Counted from the first letter of the stretch, positions 16,649-25,854 are shown. The stretch: 64,000 bases of DNA from Nonomuraea jabiensis (GCF_014204795.1 NZ_JACHMB010000001.1:11234501-11298500); one strand, 5' to 3'. A program made the numbers and translations. Notes: generated by a model not told the origin, from the sequence alone.

Positions 16649-17980
16649 TCAGGCAGGAGCCGGGCCGTCCGAGGTCGCCGACGATCCATCCGGCCCCGGA
16701 GCGTCGGTGGCGGGAGGCTGGGGCCGGACGTAGGTGCCGTTGCGGCGGGCCAGGAGCTCGGCGAGGAGCGCGTCCCACTTCTCCCCCACCGCGTCCACGT
16801 CGTACGTGCGCGCCGTCTCCAGCGCCCTCGCCGCCAGGTCCCGCCTCAGCTGCTCGTCCTCGATCACCCGGATGATCGAGGCGGCCAGGTTGGCGTTGGT
16901 CCGCGGCTTCACCAGCAGCCCGTCGACCTCGTTGGTGATCATCTCCTTGGGCCCGTGCGGGCTGTTGAAGCTGACGATCGCCAGCCCCTTCCCCATCGCC
17001 TCCAGGATCGTCATCGGGAAGCCCTCGTGACGCGAGCTGAGCACGAAGATGGATGCCTTCTCCAGCTCGGCCCCCACGTCGGAGGTGGGCCCGGGCAGCT
17101 CGACCTTACCCTGCAGCCCCGCCTCCACGATCTGCTGGGCGAGGTTCTCCTCCTGCGGCCCCGCGCCGAAAATGCGCAGCGTCCAGTCGGGATGGGCGGC
17201 GGCGACCGTCTCCCAGGCGGTGATGAGCCGGTGGAAGCCCTTGATGCGGGTCAGCCGGCCGACCGCGATGGCGACCTTGGCGTCCAGCTTGGAGGTGCCG
17301 CCCGTCATCGGTGGCACGGCGTTGGGGATGCGGGCCAGCTTCTTCGGCTTCTTCGGCAGCGTCTCACGGTAGTCGCGCAGGTCGGCCTTGGTGAGCGTGA
17401 CCAGAGCGTCGAGGCGGCGGTAGCGCCACTTGATGAGCTCCTGCATCGGCTCGGCCTGGGTGCGGAGCGCCACGTGTTCCTGCCCGATCGTGATGACGCT
17501 GGGCAGCGCTAACTGGGCCATCGCCAGGTTGAGCCCGGGGCGGGTGGCCATCAGCACGCCGGTGTCGAGCGAGCGGATGTAGCGGGCGAGCTTGAGGTCG
17601 GTCCACAGGTTGAAGCGGTGGTAGGCCGTCTCCTCCTTGGGGATGATCCGGCTCGGCATCTTCGACAGCATCGCGCGCAGCGGGTCGTTGCTGGGGTTGA
17701 TCCGGTCGTCGAGGAAACGGAACTTCACCCGCGGGTCGATGGGGAAGAACGGCTCCTCGGCCTCCTTCAGGATGCTCACGATCTCGACGTCGTGCTCCTT
17801 GGCCAGGTAGCTGGCCAGGTTGAACACGGTCCGGATCGTGCCGCCCATCCCGTACGCGTGCAGCAGAAGAATGCGGACCTGCCGCGTCGAAGGCGGCGGC
17901 GCGTTGAGCATCTTGCGCCGGTTGTACCCCCGATACAGTCGGCGCACCGCCGACTTGCCCTTGCGTGCCAATGCGCGCAC
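16649..17980 (-). CDS. GT4-family glycosyltransferase
   Basis: A 443-residue GT-B fold enzyme that transfers a sugar from a nucleotide donor to an unknown acceptor, possibly a cell-wall polymer or teichoic acid. The donor-binding half has VGRLTRIKGFHRLI and FVLSSRHEGFPMTILEAMGKGLAIV, which holds the EX7E motif of family 4. The amino half contains YGMGGTIRTVFNLA, the glycine-rich acceptor-side loop. A basic amino-terminal patch (RALARKGKSAVRRLYRGYNRRK) suggests contact with membrane lipids. The GTG at 17980 was chosen because GGGGGA lies 9 nt upstream; the frame is open a further 45 nt. The acidic, Pro-rich tail after residue 420 is probably disordered. Confidence 0.88.
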   Translation of the reverse strand: MRALARKGKSAVRRLYRGYNRRKMLNAPPPSTRQVRILLLHAYGMGGTIRTVFNLASYLAKEHDVEIVSILKEAEEPFFPIDPRVKFRFLDDRINPSNDPLRAMLSKMPSRIIPKEETAYHRFNLWTDLKLARYIRSLDTGVLMATRPGLNLAMAQLALPSVITIGQEHVALRTQAEPMQELIKWRYRRLDALVTLTKADLRDYRETLPKKPKKLARIPNAVPPMTGGTSKLDAKVAIAVGRLTRIKGFHRLITAWETVAAAHPDWTLRIFGAGPQEENLAQQIVEAGLQGKVELPGPTSDVGAELEKASIFVLSSRHEGFPMTILEAMGKGLAIVSFNSPHGPKEMITNEVDGLLVKPRTNANLAASIIRVIEDEQLRRDLAARALETARTYDVDAVGEKWDALLAELLARRNGTYVRPQPPATDAPGPDGSSATSDGPAPA

Positions 17981-18025
17981 CTGACAGATCCCCCTTTGTC
18001 GCCCGGAAGAAGTCTCAACACACAT

Positions 18026-18055
18026 GGCCGGTGACGAGGAATCTCGCCACCGGCC
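18026..18055 (-). terminator. hairpin terminator after the tricorn gene
   Basis: A 13-bp stem with one mismatch and a GAAT/ATTC loop, about 85 nt beyond the tricorn stop codon and just ahead of the glycosyltransferase start. It would separate the two minus-strand transcripts. Confidence 0.65.
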
Positions 18056-18137
18056 TATTGTCTCGCTTCGGCGGAGTGCACGTGTTCATCCCCTATGCGC
18101 TTTCCCCACCTATGATCCTTAGACGCCTGTAACCTCA

Positions 18138-21100
18138 CTAAGGTTGCATGCGCGGCCGATGCCGGGGGTCGGGAGTGTGCGGCGGACGCTCGGCCAGCAG
18201 CTCCAGCGCGACGTCGATGGCCCGTTCGAGCTGCGTGTCCACGCCCTTGGCGTAGTCCTGCGGGGTGATGTCGACCTCGATGTCGGGATCGGTGCCGTAG
18301 TTCTCGACCTGCCAGCCGACGTCGTCGAAGGCGAAGGAGAACTCCGGCTGCGTCGTCACCGTGCCGTCGGCGAGCTGGTGGCGCGGCCAGATGCCGATGA
18401 CGCCGCCCCAGGTGCGCCTGCCGACCAGCGGCCCCAGCTTCAGCACCTTGAAGGTGTGGCTGAAGATGTCGCCGTCGGAGCCCGCCCACTCGTTGGTGAT
18501 CGCCACCAGCGGCCCGCGCGGCGACTCCGGCGGGTACGGCTCCGGATCGCCCCACCGCGGATAGTCGTAGCCGAGCCGCCGCCTGGCCAGCTTCTCCAGC
18601 AGCAGCGCCGACACGCTGCCGCCGCCGTTGAAGCGCACGTCCACGATGAGCGACTGCCGGTCGTACTCGGCCAGAAGCCCGCGGTGGAACTCCCCGAACC
18701 CCTCGGGCCCCATGTCGGGCACGTGCAGGTAGCCCACCCGGCCGCCGGAACGCTGGTGGCACTCGGCGCGGTTGAGGTTGACCCAGTCGCGGTAGCGGGC
18801 CGGCCGCTCGTCGGAGATGGCGCGCACGGTGACGGTGAACACCTGCTCCTCCCGCCGCAGCGTCAGCTCGACCTCCTCGCCGGCCTGGTTGACCAGGCGC
18901 TCGTTGGGCGTCGCGGTCGTGCCGATGGGCGCGCCGTTGATGGCCAGGACCGCGTCGCCCGGGCGTACGTCGACACCGAGCCGGTTCAGCGGCGAGGTCG
19001 CCTCCGGATCCCACGGGTCACCGGTCACGATGGAGCGGATGTGGTAGACGCCGTCGCGGTAGTCCCAGTCGACGCCCAGCTTGCCCTGGGCGTAGTCGGG
19101 CCCCGGACGGTATTCGCCGCCGCTCTCGAAGGCGTGGCTGGTGGCGAGCTCGCCGTGCAGCTCCCAGAGCAGGTCGGAGAACTCGCCACGGGTCGTGACC
19201 CGCTCCACCAGCGGCCGGTAGCGGTCGTAGACGGCCGGCCAGTCGACGCCCGCCATGTCCTCGCTCCAGAAGTTCTCCAGCTGCAGCCGCCACGCCTCCC
19301 GGAACATCTGCCGCCACTCCGACTCCGGGCAGACCGACACCTTGATCCGCGACAGGTCGATCCACCCGCTCTCGCGCCCCGGCGCCTCCTCGTCCTCCGG
19401 CGGCTCGTTCGCCTTGACCACCCGCAGCCTGGAGTCGGCGCGGTAGAGCAGCGTCTTGTGGTCGCGGCCCAGCTCGAAGTCGGTGACGCCGTCGGCGAAG
19501 TGCACCTTCTTGCCCTTGGCGAAGTCGAACAGGTGCAGCGAGCTCTCGCCTTCGAGCGGGCTGGTCAGGATCAGCGCCTTGCCCTTGAGCCCGGCCACCT
19601 TCTCGTAGCGGCCCTCGGGCAGCGGGAACTGGGTGACGCGCCGGGTCAGCCCCTCGACGTCGACGTGCAGCGGCTCCGGCTCGTCGCCGTCCTCCTCGTC
19701 CTCCCCCAGGGGCCGTTGCAGGGGCATGAACGGGTCGGGCGCGTCCGCCTGCAGCGCCACCGCGTACGGGCGCGTCCCCAGCGGGAAGCCCAGGTCGAAC
19801 TGGAGCTGGTCGTAGACCGGCGAGAAGGTGCGCTGGCCGATGAAGTAGAGGTAGCGGCCCTGCGGGTCGAACGCCGGCATCGAGTCCTCCAGCACCGGCT
19901 CCGTGGCCTGCACCGTCCGCCCGCTCTCGGGGTGGTGCAGCTTGATCGCGCTGGACTGCGCGTTGAGCGGGCTGGAGTACGCCAGCCACCGCCCGTCGTG
20001 CGACCAGGCCGGATCCTCGGGCGAGCCGTGCGGGTTGGCCTCCACCAGCGCCGGCCGCCCGGTGGCCAGGTCGAGCAGGTGCAGCTCGTGGCGGTGGTTG
20101 ACGACGGCCACCCGGTCGTGGACCGGGTCGGGGACGAGCGCGGTGATCCGCCCCAGCCTGGCCACCTCCGTGCCGCCCCCGCCCTCGTGGCCTTCGAGGA
20201 CGACCAGCCGCTCCTCGTCGCGGTCGTCGCTGGCCGCCGCGATCAGCCGGGTGCCGTCGTTGAGCCAGGTCAGGAACCGGTAGCGGACCCCGTCGGGCGA
20301 GCCGTGCTGGGTCACCGGCCCCTCCCAGTCGGCCATCGCGTACGCCTTGCCGCGCGCGGTGACGGCCAGCGCGCTGCCGTCGGGGCTGAGCGTGGCGCCG
20401 TCGAGGTAGTCGGCGGGATCGACGAACCTGCGGTTGCGCTGCGTTCTGGAGCTGGCCAGCACCACGTCCAGCCGGCGCGCCGGCTCGCCGGGGTCGAGCA
20501 GATAGAGGTCGGCGCCGGCGTGGTAGACCAGCCGCTGCCCGTCGCCCGACAGGTTGCGGGCGTAGTAGTCGTCATGGTGGGTGTGCTTGCGCAGGTCCTG
20601 GCCGTCGGGGGTGCACGAGTAGACGTTGCCGACGCCCTCGTGGTCGGAGATGAAGCACACCCGGCCGCCGCTCCAGCAGGGTGAGGCCAGGTTTCCCGGC
20701 AGCCTGATCAGCCGCTGGAACTCGCCGTCGCCGCGCGGGTCGATCCACAGGTCGCCGACGGTGCCGCCGCGGTAGCGCTTCCACCGCGCCGGGTCGGCGG
20801 TGTTGCGACCGAGCACGATCATGCCTTCCGGCCCGTACGCGATCGAGTTGGCCGGTCCGTACGGGAGCCGCTCCGGGACCCCGCCGGGCGCGACGCGATG
20901 CAGCCATTTGCGGTGCTCGAACGGCTGGGCCGCGTCGCTGGCGTACAGGATGCGCCCTTCGGGGTCCCAGCCGGTGACCGTGCAGCGCGCGCCGTGGAAG
21001 GTGACCCGGCGGGCGGCGCCGCCGTCGGACGGCATGACGTACACCTCTTCCGGGCCCTCCTCGCGGCCGACGAACGCGAGCTGGTCGCCGCGCGGCGAGA

Positions 21101-21242
21101 TGCGCGGATAGCCCGCCTCGGCGAGCCCCGCGGTCAGCCGGAAGGCCCGCCCGCCCTGGGCGGACACCATCCACAGGTCGTCCTCGGCGGCGAAGACGAC
21201 CACGTCCTGGAAGACGGCGGGAAAGCGCAGGTAGCCGGACAT
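18138..21242 (-). CDS. tricorn protease homologue (S41 family peptidase)
   Basis: A 1034-residue self-compartmentalising cytosolic protease that would trim peptides released by the proteasome or other proteases. It has the full tricorn layout: a six-bladed then a seven-bladed beta-propeller (to about residue 660), a C1 helical segment, a PDZ domain (LGVDVRPGDAVLAINGAPI), and the S41 core. Catalytic landmarks are His in ATSHAFE, the nucleophile Ser in NEWAGSDGD and Glu in QVENYGTDPDIEVD, all as in archaeal tricorn. The ATG at 21242 has AGGAG 8 nt upstream; the GTG at 21251 overlaps that site. An acidic insert (EDEEDGDEPE) lies between the propellers and catalytic half. It stands alone. Confidence 0.95.
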   Translation of the reverse strand: MSGYLRFPAVFQDVVVFAAEDDLWMVSAQGGRAFRLTAGLAEAGYPRISPRGDQLAFVGREEGPEEVYVMPSDGGAARRVTFHGARCTVTGWDPEGRILYASDAAQPFEHRKWLHRVAPGGVPERLPYGPANSIAYGPEGMIVLGRNTADPARWKRYRGGTVGDLWIDPRGDGEFQRLIRLPGNLASPCWSGGRVCFISDHEGVGNVYSCTPDGQDLRKHTHHDDYYARNLSGDGQRLVYHAGADLYLLDPGEPARRLDVVLASSRTQRNRRFVDPADYLDGATLSPDGSALAVTARGKAYAMADWEGPVTQHGSPDGVRYRFLTWLNDGTRLIAAASDDRDEERLVVLEGHEGGGGTEVARLGRITALVPDPVHDRVAVVNHRHELHLLDLATGRPALVEANPHGSPEDPAWSHDGRWLAYSSPLNAQSSAIKLHHPESGRTVQATEPVLEDSMPAFDPQGRYLYFIGQRTFSPVYDQLQFDLGFPLGTRPYAVALQADAPDPFMPLQRPLGEDEEDGDEPEPLHVDVEGLTRRVTQFPLPEGRYEKVAGLKGKALILTSPLEGESSLHLFDFAKGKKVHFADGVTDFELGRDHKTLLYRADSRLRVVKANEPPEDEEAPGRESGWIDLSRIKVSVCPESEWRQMFREAWRLQLENFWSEDMAGVDWPAVYDRYRPLVERVTTRGEFSDLLWELHGELATSHAFESGGEYRPGPDYAQGKLGVDWDYRDGVYHIRSIVTGDPWDPEATSPLNRLGVDVRPGDAVLAINGAPIGTTATPNERLVNQAGEEVELTLRREEQVFTVTVRAISDERPARYRDWVNLNRAECHQRSGGRVGYLHVPDMGPEGFGEFHRGLLAEYDRQSLIVDVRFNGGGSVSALLLEKLARRRLGYDYPRWGDPEPYPPESPRGPLVAITNEWAGSDGDIFSHTFKVLKLGPLVGRRTWGGVIGIWPRHQLADGTVTTQPEFSFAFDDVGWQVENYGTDPDIEVDITPQDYAKGVDTQLERAIDVALELLAERPPHTPDPRHRPRMQP

Positions 21243-21264
21243 GAGAGCCACTCCTGGTCGAGCC

Positions 21265-21294
21265 GACAGCCGAGGGCGCGCGCCCCCGGCTGTC
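21265..21294 (-). terminator. hairpin terminator after the lysine-rich gene
   Basis: Two 14-nt arms (GACAGCCG-A-GGGCG and its partner) pair with one mismatch and almost no loop. It lies between the stop codon of the 41-residue gene and the start of the tricorn gene, so it should end the small gene's transcript. Confidence 0.6.
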
Positions 21295-21420
21295 AGATCA
21301 CATCACCCGGGTCAGACATTTCGCCACACCTACCCGGCCTTCCCGCCCGGCGGCCAGAAACTCCTCCCGCGACCGCCTGGTGGTCCGGCCGGGCAGCGGG
21401 CCATCGCTGCCCCGTCCGGG

Positions 21421-21546
21421 TCACTCCTCGCCGGAGGTCGACTTGCGGGTCTCCCGCTTCGTCTCCTTGGCCTGCCTGTTGGTCTTGATGGCCTGCTTCT
21501 TCGACTTGCCGGACTTGGCGGCGGGTTTCTTCTTCGTGTCTGCCAT
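21421..21546 (-). CDS. 41-residue lysine-rich protein
   Basis: A very small basic protein, MADTKKKPAAKSGKSKKQ and so on, with about a third Lys or Arg and an acidic SGEE end. It has no hydrophobic segment, so it is soluble. A strong ribosome site (AGGGGGGA) lies 5 nt before the ATG, and a terminator-like hairpin follows, which supports a real gene rather than a chance frame. Short Lys/Ala-rich proteins like this may bind nucleic acid or ribosomes, but I do not recognise a named family. Its neighbour upstream is the ribosomal-protection GTPase, 86 nt away and on the same strand, so they could share a transcript. Confidence 0.65.
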   Translation of the reverse strand: MADTKKKPAAKSGKSKKQAIKTNRQAKETKRETRKSTSGEE

Positions 21547-21632
21547 GGGATTCCCCCCTGTACGGACATGCGCACCGGAATGGTGCACTGTGCCACTTAA
21601 TACCCATCTAGCCCGGAAACCCGACATACCAC

Positions 21633-23486
21633 CTATCTGGCCGGCCGATCACCGGCCGGCGCGGACCACCAGACGCCCTCTCCGTGCGACAGCCCCGGCA
21701 GCCGCTGCTCGAACTCGTGCACCGCGGCCGCCGGGATCTCGCCCTCCAGCACCCAGGTGTCGTCGCGCCGGCCGGTGTCGCGGAGCTCACCGCCCAGCAT
21801 GGCGAGCTTGGCGGTGACCGCGCCGAACGTCTCCAGCGGCACCTCCAGCTCGAACCGGTGGCACGGCTCGTACACGGTGGTGCCCGCCAGGCGCAGCGCC
21901 CGCATGAGCACGGCCGGGGCCCGGCCGCGGAAGTCGGCCGCGACCGTGACGGGCGGGGCGTAGCCGGTCCTGGTCACCGTGACGAGCACGTCGGTGACCG
22001 GCCAGCCGTGCGGGCCCTCACCCAGGGCCAGGCGCACGCTCTCCTCGATCGCCCGGTGGTAGGCCAGCGGCAGCGAGCCGAGATCCACCTCCAGCCGGTA
22101 GCCGACGCCGGAGCCCTTCGGCCCCGGCTCGACGCGCAGGCCCACGGTGGCCATGAACTCGTTGCGGCCCTGGCGCTGGATCTCCTCGACGACCTCCGCG
22201 GTGCCGGACGGGCGCTCGAAGTAGACGGGCCGGCTCGGCTCGAAGACCGCCTCGACGCCGAAGTCCCTGGCCAGGGTCTCGCCGATGACCTCCTTCTGCA
22301 CCTCCCCGTACAGCAGGACCGAGGTCTCGCCGCCGGCCAGGGTGCGGGTGCCGATCAGCGGGTCCTGCTCGGCCAGCGCGAGCAGCGCGGCGTGCAGGCG
22401 CGGCTCCTGGCCGGGGACGCGGGGCCGGACCACGGTCTCCAGGCTGGGCGGGGTGAAATGGGCCTGATGAGCGGGCCCGGGCTCCCCCAGGTGGTCGCCG
22501 ACGCGGATCTCGGGCACGCCCCAGACCTTGACGATGTCCCCGGCCACCGCCTGCCGCCGCCCTGGGGAGCCCGCGACGGCCAGCGCGGTCAGCCTGCCGT
22601 CGTAGGCGTGCCGTCCCCGGTGGAAGGTGAGGTGCTCGCGCGCTCGCAGAGCGCCCGCGCGTACCCGCAGGTAGGCCACCTTCTCCCCGGACGGGGCGCG
22701 CTCGATCGCGAACACCGTCGCCCGCGCCGCCTCCTCCGGGTCCCCGGCCGGCTGGGTCACGGCGGGCAGCAGGTGGACCGCGTCGAGCAGCTCGCCGACG
22801 CCCTGCCCGGTCAGCGCCGAGCCGAACAGCACCGGATGCGCCTGCCCGGCGGCGCACTGCCGCGCCAGCGCCGCGCGTACCTGGCCGAAGTCGGGCGTCT
22901 TGCCCTCGACGAGCAGCTCCAGCAGCCCGTCGTCGCGCTCGGCCAGCACCTCGGCCGCCGCCTCGGGCGAGGCGACGCCGGCGGTGACGGCCGCCTTGGT
23001 GCCCAGGTGCCGCACGGTGTTCAGGGCGACACTGTACGGCGAGAGCCGCCGCCGGATGTCGGCCAGCAGCTCCCGCTCCCTGGCGCCGCCCCGGTCGATC
23101 TTGTTGACGAAGATCAGCGTGGGCAGCCGCAGCCTGCGCAGGGTCTTCATCAGGACCCGCGTGTGCGGCTGCACGCCCTCGACGGCGGACAGCACCAGCA
23201 CGGCGCCGTCGAGCACGCCGAGCGCGCGCTCCACCTCGGCCACGAAGTCGGCGTGGCCGGGCGTGTCGACCAGGTTGACCCGCAGGTCGCCCAGGGCGAA
23301 GGAGGCGACGGCCGTGCGGATGGTGATGCCGCGACGGCGCTCGATCTCGCCGGAGTCGGTCTGTGTGCTGCCCTCGTCCACGCTGCCGAGCCGGTCGATG
23401 ACCCCGGTCTCGAACAGCAGCCGCTCAGTGAGGCTGGTCTTGCCCGCGTCTACGTGCGCGAGGATGCCGATGTTCAGGATGTGCAC
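21633..23486 (-). CDS. ribosomal protection GTPase, Tet(M)/Otr(A) type
   Basis: A 617-residue EF-G paralogue that in its family removes tetracycline from the ribosome using GTP. The G motifs are AHVDAGKTSL (10-19), the switch region RRRGITI, VDTPGHADF and NKID. Domain IV carries YAPPVTVAADFR, which corresponds to the tetracycline-displacing loop of Tet(M). The GTG at 23486 begins VHILNIGILAHVDAGKT, the usual family start; GAGGAC lies about 11 nt upstream. Length is close to Tet(M) (639) and Otr(A) (663). There is no tetracycline biosynthesis cluster nearby, so it may give intrinsic resistance or a housekeeping ribosome rescue function. Confidence 0.9.
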   Translation of the reverse strand: MHILNIGILAHVDAGKTSLTERLLFETGVIDRLGSVDEGSTQTDSGEIERRRGITIRTAVASFALGDLRVNLVDTPGHADFVAEVERALGVLDGAVLVLSAVEGVQPHTRVLMKTLRRLRLPTLIFVNKIDRGGARERELLADIRRRLSPYSVALNTVRHLGTKAAVTAGVASPEAAAEVLAERDDGLLELLVEGKTPDFGQVRAALARQCAAGQAHPVLFGSALTGQGVGELLDAVHLLPAVTQPAGDPEEAARATVFAIERAPSGEKVAYLRVRAGALRAREHLTFHRGRHAYDGRLTALAVAGSPGRRQAVAGDIVKVWGVPEIRVGDHLGEPGPAHQAHFTPPSLETVVRPRVPGQEPRLHAALLALAEQDPLIGTRTLAGGETSVLLYGEVQKEVIGETLARDFGVEAVFEPSRPVYFERPSGTAEVVEEIQRQGRNEFMATVGLRVEPGPKGSGVGYRLEVDLGSLPLAYHRAIEESVRLALGEGPHGWPVTDVLVTVTRTGYAPPVTVAADFRGRAPAVLMRALRLAGTTVYEPCHRFELEVPLETFGAVTAKLAMLGGELRDTGRRDDTWVLEGEIPAAAVHEFEQRLPGLSHGEGVWWSAPAGDRPAR

Positions 23487-23617
23487 GGTGCTGGAAGTCC
23501 TCGGGAACTCTCGTGCCAATGGGGCGCTGGGAGATTCCGAGGCACCGCATCTCATGCTCCTGATCGTCGGCGGACGGCTGCCGGGCCATCCTGCCATCGC
23601 GGCAGGGGCACCGGCGA

Positions 23618-23669
23618 CCCATTTACCGGGCCCATTTACAGGGCCCCTTTACGGGGCCCATTTACAGGG
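23618..23669. repeat. four tandem 13-bp repeats containing the crcB stop codon
   Basis: Units 23618, 23631, 23644 and 23657 have the consensus CCCATTTACAGGG, each a small inverted repeat (CCC...GGG) itself. The TTA of the last unit (23662-23664) is the TAA stop of the downstream crcB gene read on the minus strand. The array lies between crcB and the start of the Tet(M)-type gene. Confidence 0.9.
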
Positions 23670-24018
23670 CCTGCGCCAGGGCCGCCCCGCAGTAGGCCGC
23701 GCCCAGCCCGGCCACCACGGCGGCGGCCGCGTTGGCCACCGCGTGGAAGCGGGCGCCCTCCTCCACCAGCCGCACCGTCTCGTAGCCGAACGTCGAGTAC
23801 GTGGTCAGCGCCCCGCAGAACCCGGTGCCCGCCAGCGCCATCGCCCCGCCGCCGGCGGGCAGCGCGGCCAGGAAGCCCAGCAGCGCCGAGCCGGCCACGT
23901 TCACCGTCAGGGTCCCCCACGGGAACACCGTGTCGTGCCGCGCCTGCACGGCCCGGTCCGCGAGATAGCGCAGCGGCGCGCCGAGCGCCGCCCCGAGGAC
24001 GATGAGCAGCACCGTCAT
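23662..24018 (-). CDS. crcB: fluoride channel subunit CrcB/Fluc
   Basis: A 118-residue four-helix membrane protein that exports fluoride as a dual-topology or paired dimer. It has the conserved family motifs GAPLRYLAD, WGTLTVNVAGSALLGFL (the Asn that lines the pore) and GFCGALTTYSTFGYE with the TTYSTF sequence. The ATG at 24018 overlaps the stop of the upstream crcB (ATGA). The two adjacent copies probably form a heterodimer with opposite topologies, as in other actinobacteria with paired crcB genes. Its 3' end lies inside a tandem repeat. Confidence 0.95.
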   Translation of the reverse strand: MTVLLIVLGAALGAPLRYLADRAVQARHDTVFPWGTLTVNVAGSALLGFLAALPAGGGAMALAGTGFCGALTTYSTFGYETVRLVEEGARFHAVANAAAAVVAGLGAAYCGAALAQAL

Positions 24019-24476
24019 CGCACGCCCGCCAGCATCCCGGCGATCCGCCTGGTCAGCCACATGCCCGCCACGACTGCCGCCAGCGCCGCCACCAGCGTGG
24101 CCGCCAGGTAGACCAGCCCCGTCAGCGGCGCCCCCGCCGCGACCGCCCGCTGGATGTCCACCGCGTACGTGGAGAACGTCGTGTACCCGCCCAGCACCCC
24201 CACCCCCAGGAACGGCCGCACGAGGCGGTGCGCCGGCCGCACCTCCGTGATCACCACCATGAGCACGCCGATCAGCAGGCACCCCGACACGTTGACGAGG
24301 AACGTCGCCCACGGGAAGTCCGCCGGCCCGGACGGCAGCGCCGACTGCAGGCCGAAGCGCGCCAGCGCGCCCAGCGCGCCCCCGGCCGAGATCGCGGCGA
24401 GCACCGGCCAGTGCAGCTCGGCGCGCTGCGCCGGGATGTGGAGATCGACGTCCGGGTCGATCGGGCGTTCGGTCAC
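24015..24476 (-). CDS. crcB: fluoride channel subunit CrcB/Fluc (first of the pair)
   Basis: A 153-residue Fluc-type membrane protein. The core carries GGALGALARFGLQ, WATFLVNVSGCLLIGVL and GVLGGYTTFSTYAVD, including the pore Asn and the TTFSTY motif. Unlike its partner it has a soluble amino extension of about 23 residues (TERPIDPDVDLHIPAQR). The GTG at 24476 fits the family length. The stop overlaps the next crcB start by 4 bp. I looked for the fluoride riboswitch core upstream (24477-24568) and did not find it, so regulation is not evident. Confidence 0.95.
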   Translation of the reverse strand: MTERPIDPDVDLHIPAQRAELHWPVLAAISAGGALGALARFGLQSALPSGPADFPWATFLVNVSGCLLIGVLMVVITEVRPAHRLVRPFLGVGVLGGYTTFSTYAVDIQRAVAAGAPLTGLVYLAATLVAALAAVVAGMWLTRRIAGMLAGVR

Positions 24477-24568
24477 ACCAGGCACGTTACCTCGGCATAC
24501 AGGACCGTCCGTGCCAGGGGCTTCCAGCAGCATGCGGTCCGGGGGGCAGGCGAACTTCGATCTTCCGC

Positions 24569-25546
24569 TCAGACGAACTGGGTCTTGACGAAGACGCTGG
24601 CCTGCCGTACACCGCCGGTGTTGGAGTGGAACCCGAAGGCCAGCCGTGGTCCGGTGGGGTGCATCCAGACGGCCATGCCCTGCGGCTCGCGGCCCGGCAG
24701 CGACTGCCCGGCCGTGGTCTCCCACCGGTCCACCACCGTGGACTGCCCGGTGCCGTTGAGGTCGACGACGGAGATGTACGACGGGCCGCCCGCCCGGCCT
24801 TCCAGGAGGTAGGCGTAGCGACCGTAGGCGGTGAAGCCCTGGAACGGGTTGGCCGCGCCCCAGGCGCCGCGGGACGGCAGGGCTCGTTCGGCGAGGCGGT
24901 GCTGGGTGGCCAGGCGGCCCGCGCGGGCGTCGGCGAGGTCGAAGGCGACGATGCGCGGCTGGTCCTCGCCGGTCTTGTAGCGTACGAGCAGTCTGCCGGT
25001 GGAGGGGTCGATCGCGGGCTGCGGGTTGATCATGGTGTCGCCGATGGAGGGCGTGCGGTCCTGGACCGCGCTGCTGGTCTTCTCCAGGACGGTGCCGTCG
25101 GCGAAGGCGAACCGTCCGATCCTGGTGCCGAACCCGCTCGAGCTCGACATCCACTCCGTCCACAGGTACACCGACCCGTCGTACGGCTCGACCGCGATCG
25201 ACACCCCGTGCCCGAAGTTGTGCAACGCCATCGAACCCAGCTCGTTCCCCTCCGTGTCGGTCTTGGTGATCCACAGGTCGCCGGCGTTGGCACGGTCGGA
25301 GTTCTCCGTGTTGACCTGCGCGAAGTAGAGGTGCTGGTGCACGTTGTCGTACGCGAAGGACTGCATCACCCAGTTGGCGTGCAACGACTTCTTCGCAACC
25401 GGGTTGTCTCCCGCTCCGCTCAGGTCGAACCGCGGCGAGTCCGGCACCGCCGCGTTGGCGGGGGACGCCCCGAGCAGCGCGCCCGTGGAGCCCAGAGCGG
25501 CGACGCCCGCGACCGTGAACAACCCTCGCCTGCTGAGCTGATGCAT
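24569..25546 (-). CDS. Tat-exported beta-propeller-like protein
   Basis: A 325-residue secreted protein of a group often annotated as teichoic-acid-biosynthesis-protein-C-like or phage-baseplate-like in Streptomyces. A twin-arginine signal (SRRGLFTVAGVAALGSTGALL, cleavage near ANA) opens the protein. The rest consists of repeated beta segments such as QSFAYDNVHQHLYFAQV, GVSIAVEPYDGSVYLWTEW and QGFTAYGRYAYLLEG, which look like blades of a propeller. No catalytic residues are recognisable; a binding or structural function outside the cell is likely. It is divergent from the GPGG gene and stands alone. Confidence 0.8.
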   Translation of the reverse strand: MHQLSRRGLFTVAGVAALGSTGALLGASPANAAVPDSPRFDLSGAGDNPVAKKSLHANWVMQSFAYDNVHQHLYFAQVNTENSDRANAGDLWITKTDTEGNELGSMALHNFGHGVSIAVEPYDGSVYLWTEWMSSSSGFGTRIGRFAFADGTVLEKTSSAVQDRTPSIGDTMINPQPAIDPSTGRLLVRYKTGEDQPRIVAFDLADARAGRLATQHRLAERALPSRGAWGAANPFQGFTAYGRYAYLLEGRAGGPSYISVVDLNGTGQSTVVDRWETTAGQSLPGREPQGMAVWMHPTGPRLAFGFHSNTGGVRQASVFVKTQFV

Positions 25547-25704
25547 GAATGAGACTCCTAGCTGCCGGATGACTGCCGCGATATCGGCGAGCGTACGTGG
25601 CGAGCACCAGGACGTCGAGAGAGATCATCGCCGCGACTCCGGCCGTAGGGGCGTGTTGGATATCCGCTCGTTTCCGTCCCGAGGTTCAGGGCAGTGGCCC
25701 GTCC

Positions 25705-25854
25705 ATGGCTACCCTCCTTTGGATTCTCGCCGTCATCCTCGTCGTCGCCGGCGTCTACGTACTCGTGGCCCGCCGCGACATCCTGTGGGGCATCGTCCTG
25801 ATCGTCGTCGGACTACTGGTCGGCCCCGGCGGGGTGAGCATCTTCAACGTCTGA
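25705..25854 (+). CDS. GPGG-motif small membrane protein
   Basis: A 49-residue protein of a small actinobacterial family named for its end motif. It is almost entirely two hydrophobic segments (LLWILAVILVVAGVYVLV and WGIVLIVVGLLV) joined by ARRDIL, ending in GPGGVSIFNV. The ATG at 25705 was chosen because the longer frame adds unlike residues. No good ribosome site is visible. It precedes the hemerythrin gene by 55 nt on the same strand, so they may be co-transcribed. Function unknown. Confidence 0.85.
   Translation: MATLLWILAVILVVAGVYVLVARRDILWGIVLIVVGLLVGPGGVSIFNV

Noticed and set aside
24477..24568. Possible fluoride riboswitch ahead of the crcB pair
   Set aside because: The conserved GGNGATGG and later core elements are not present on the minus strand.
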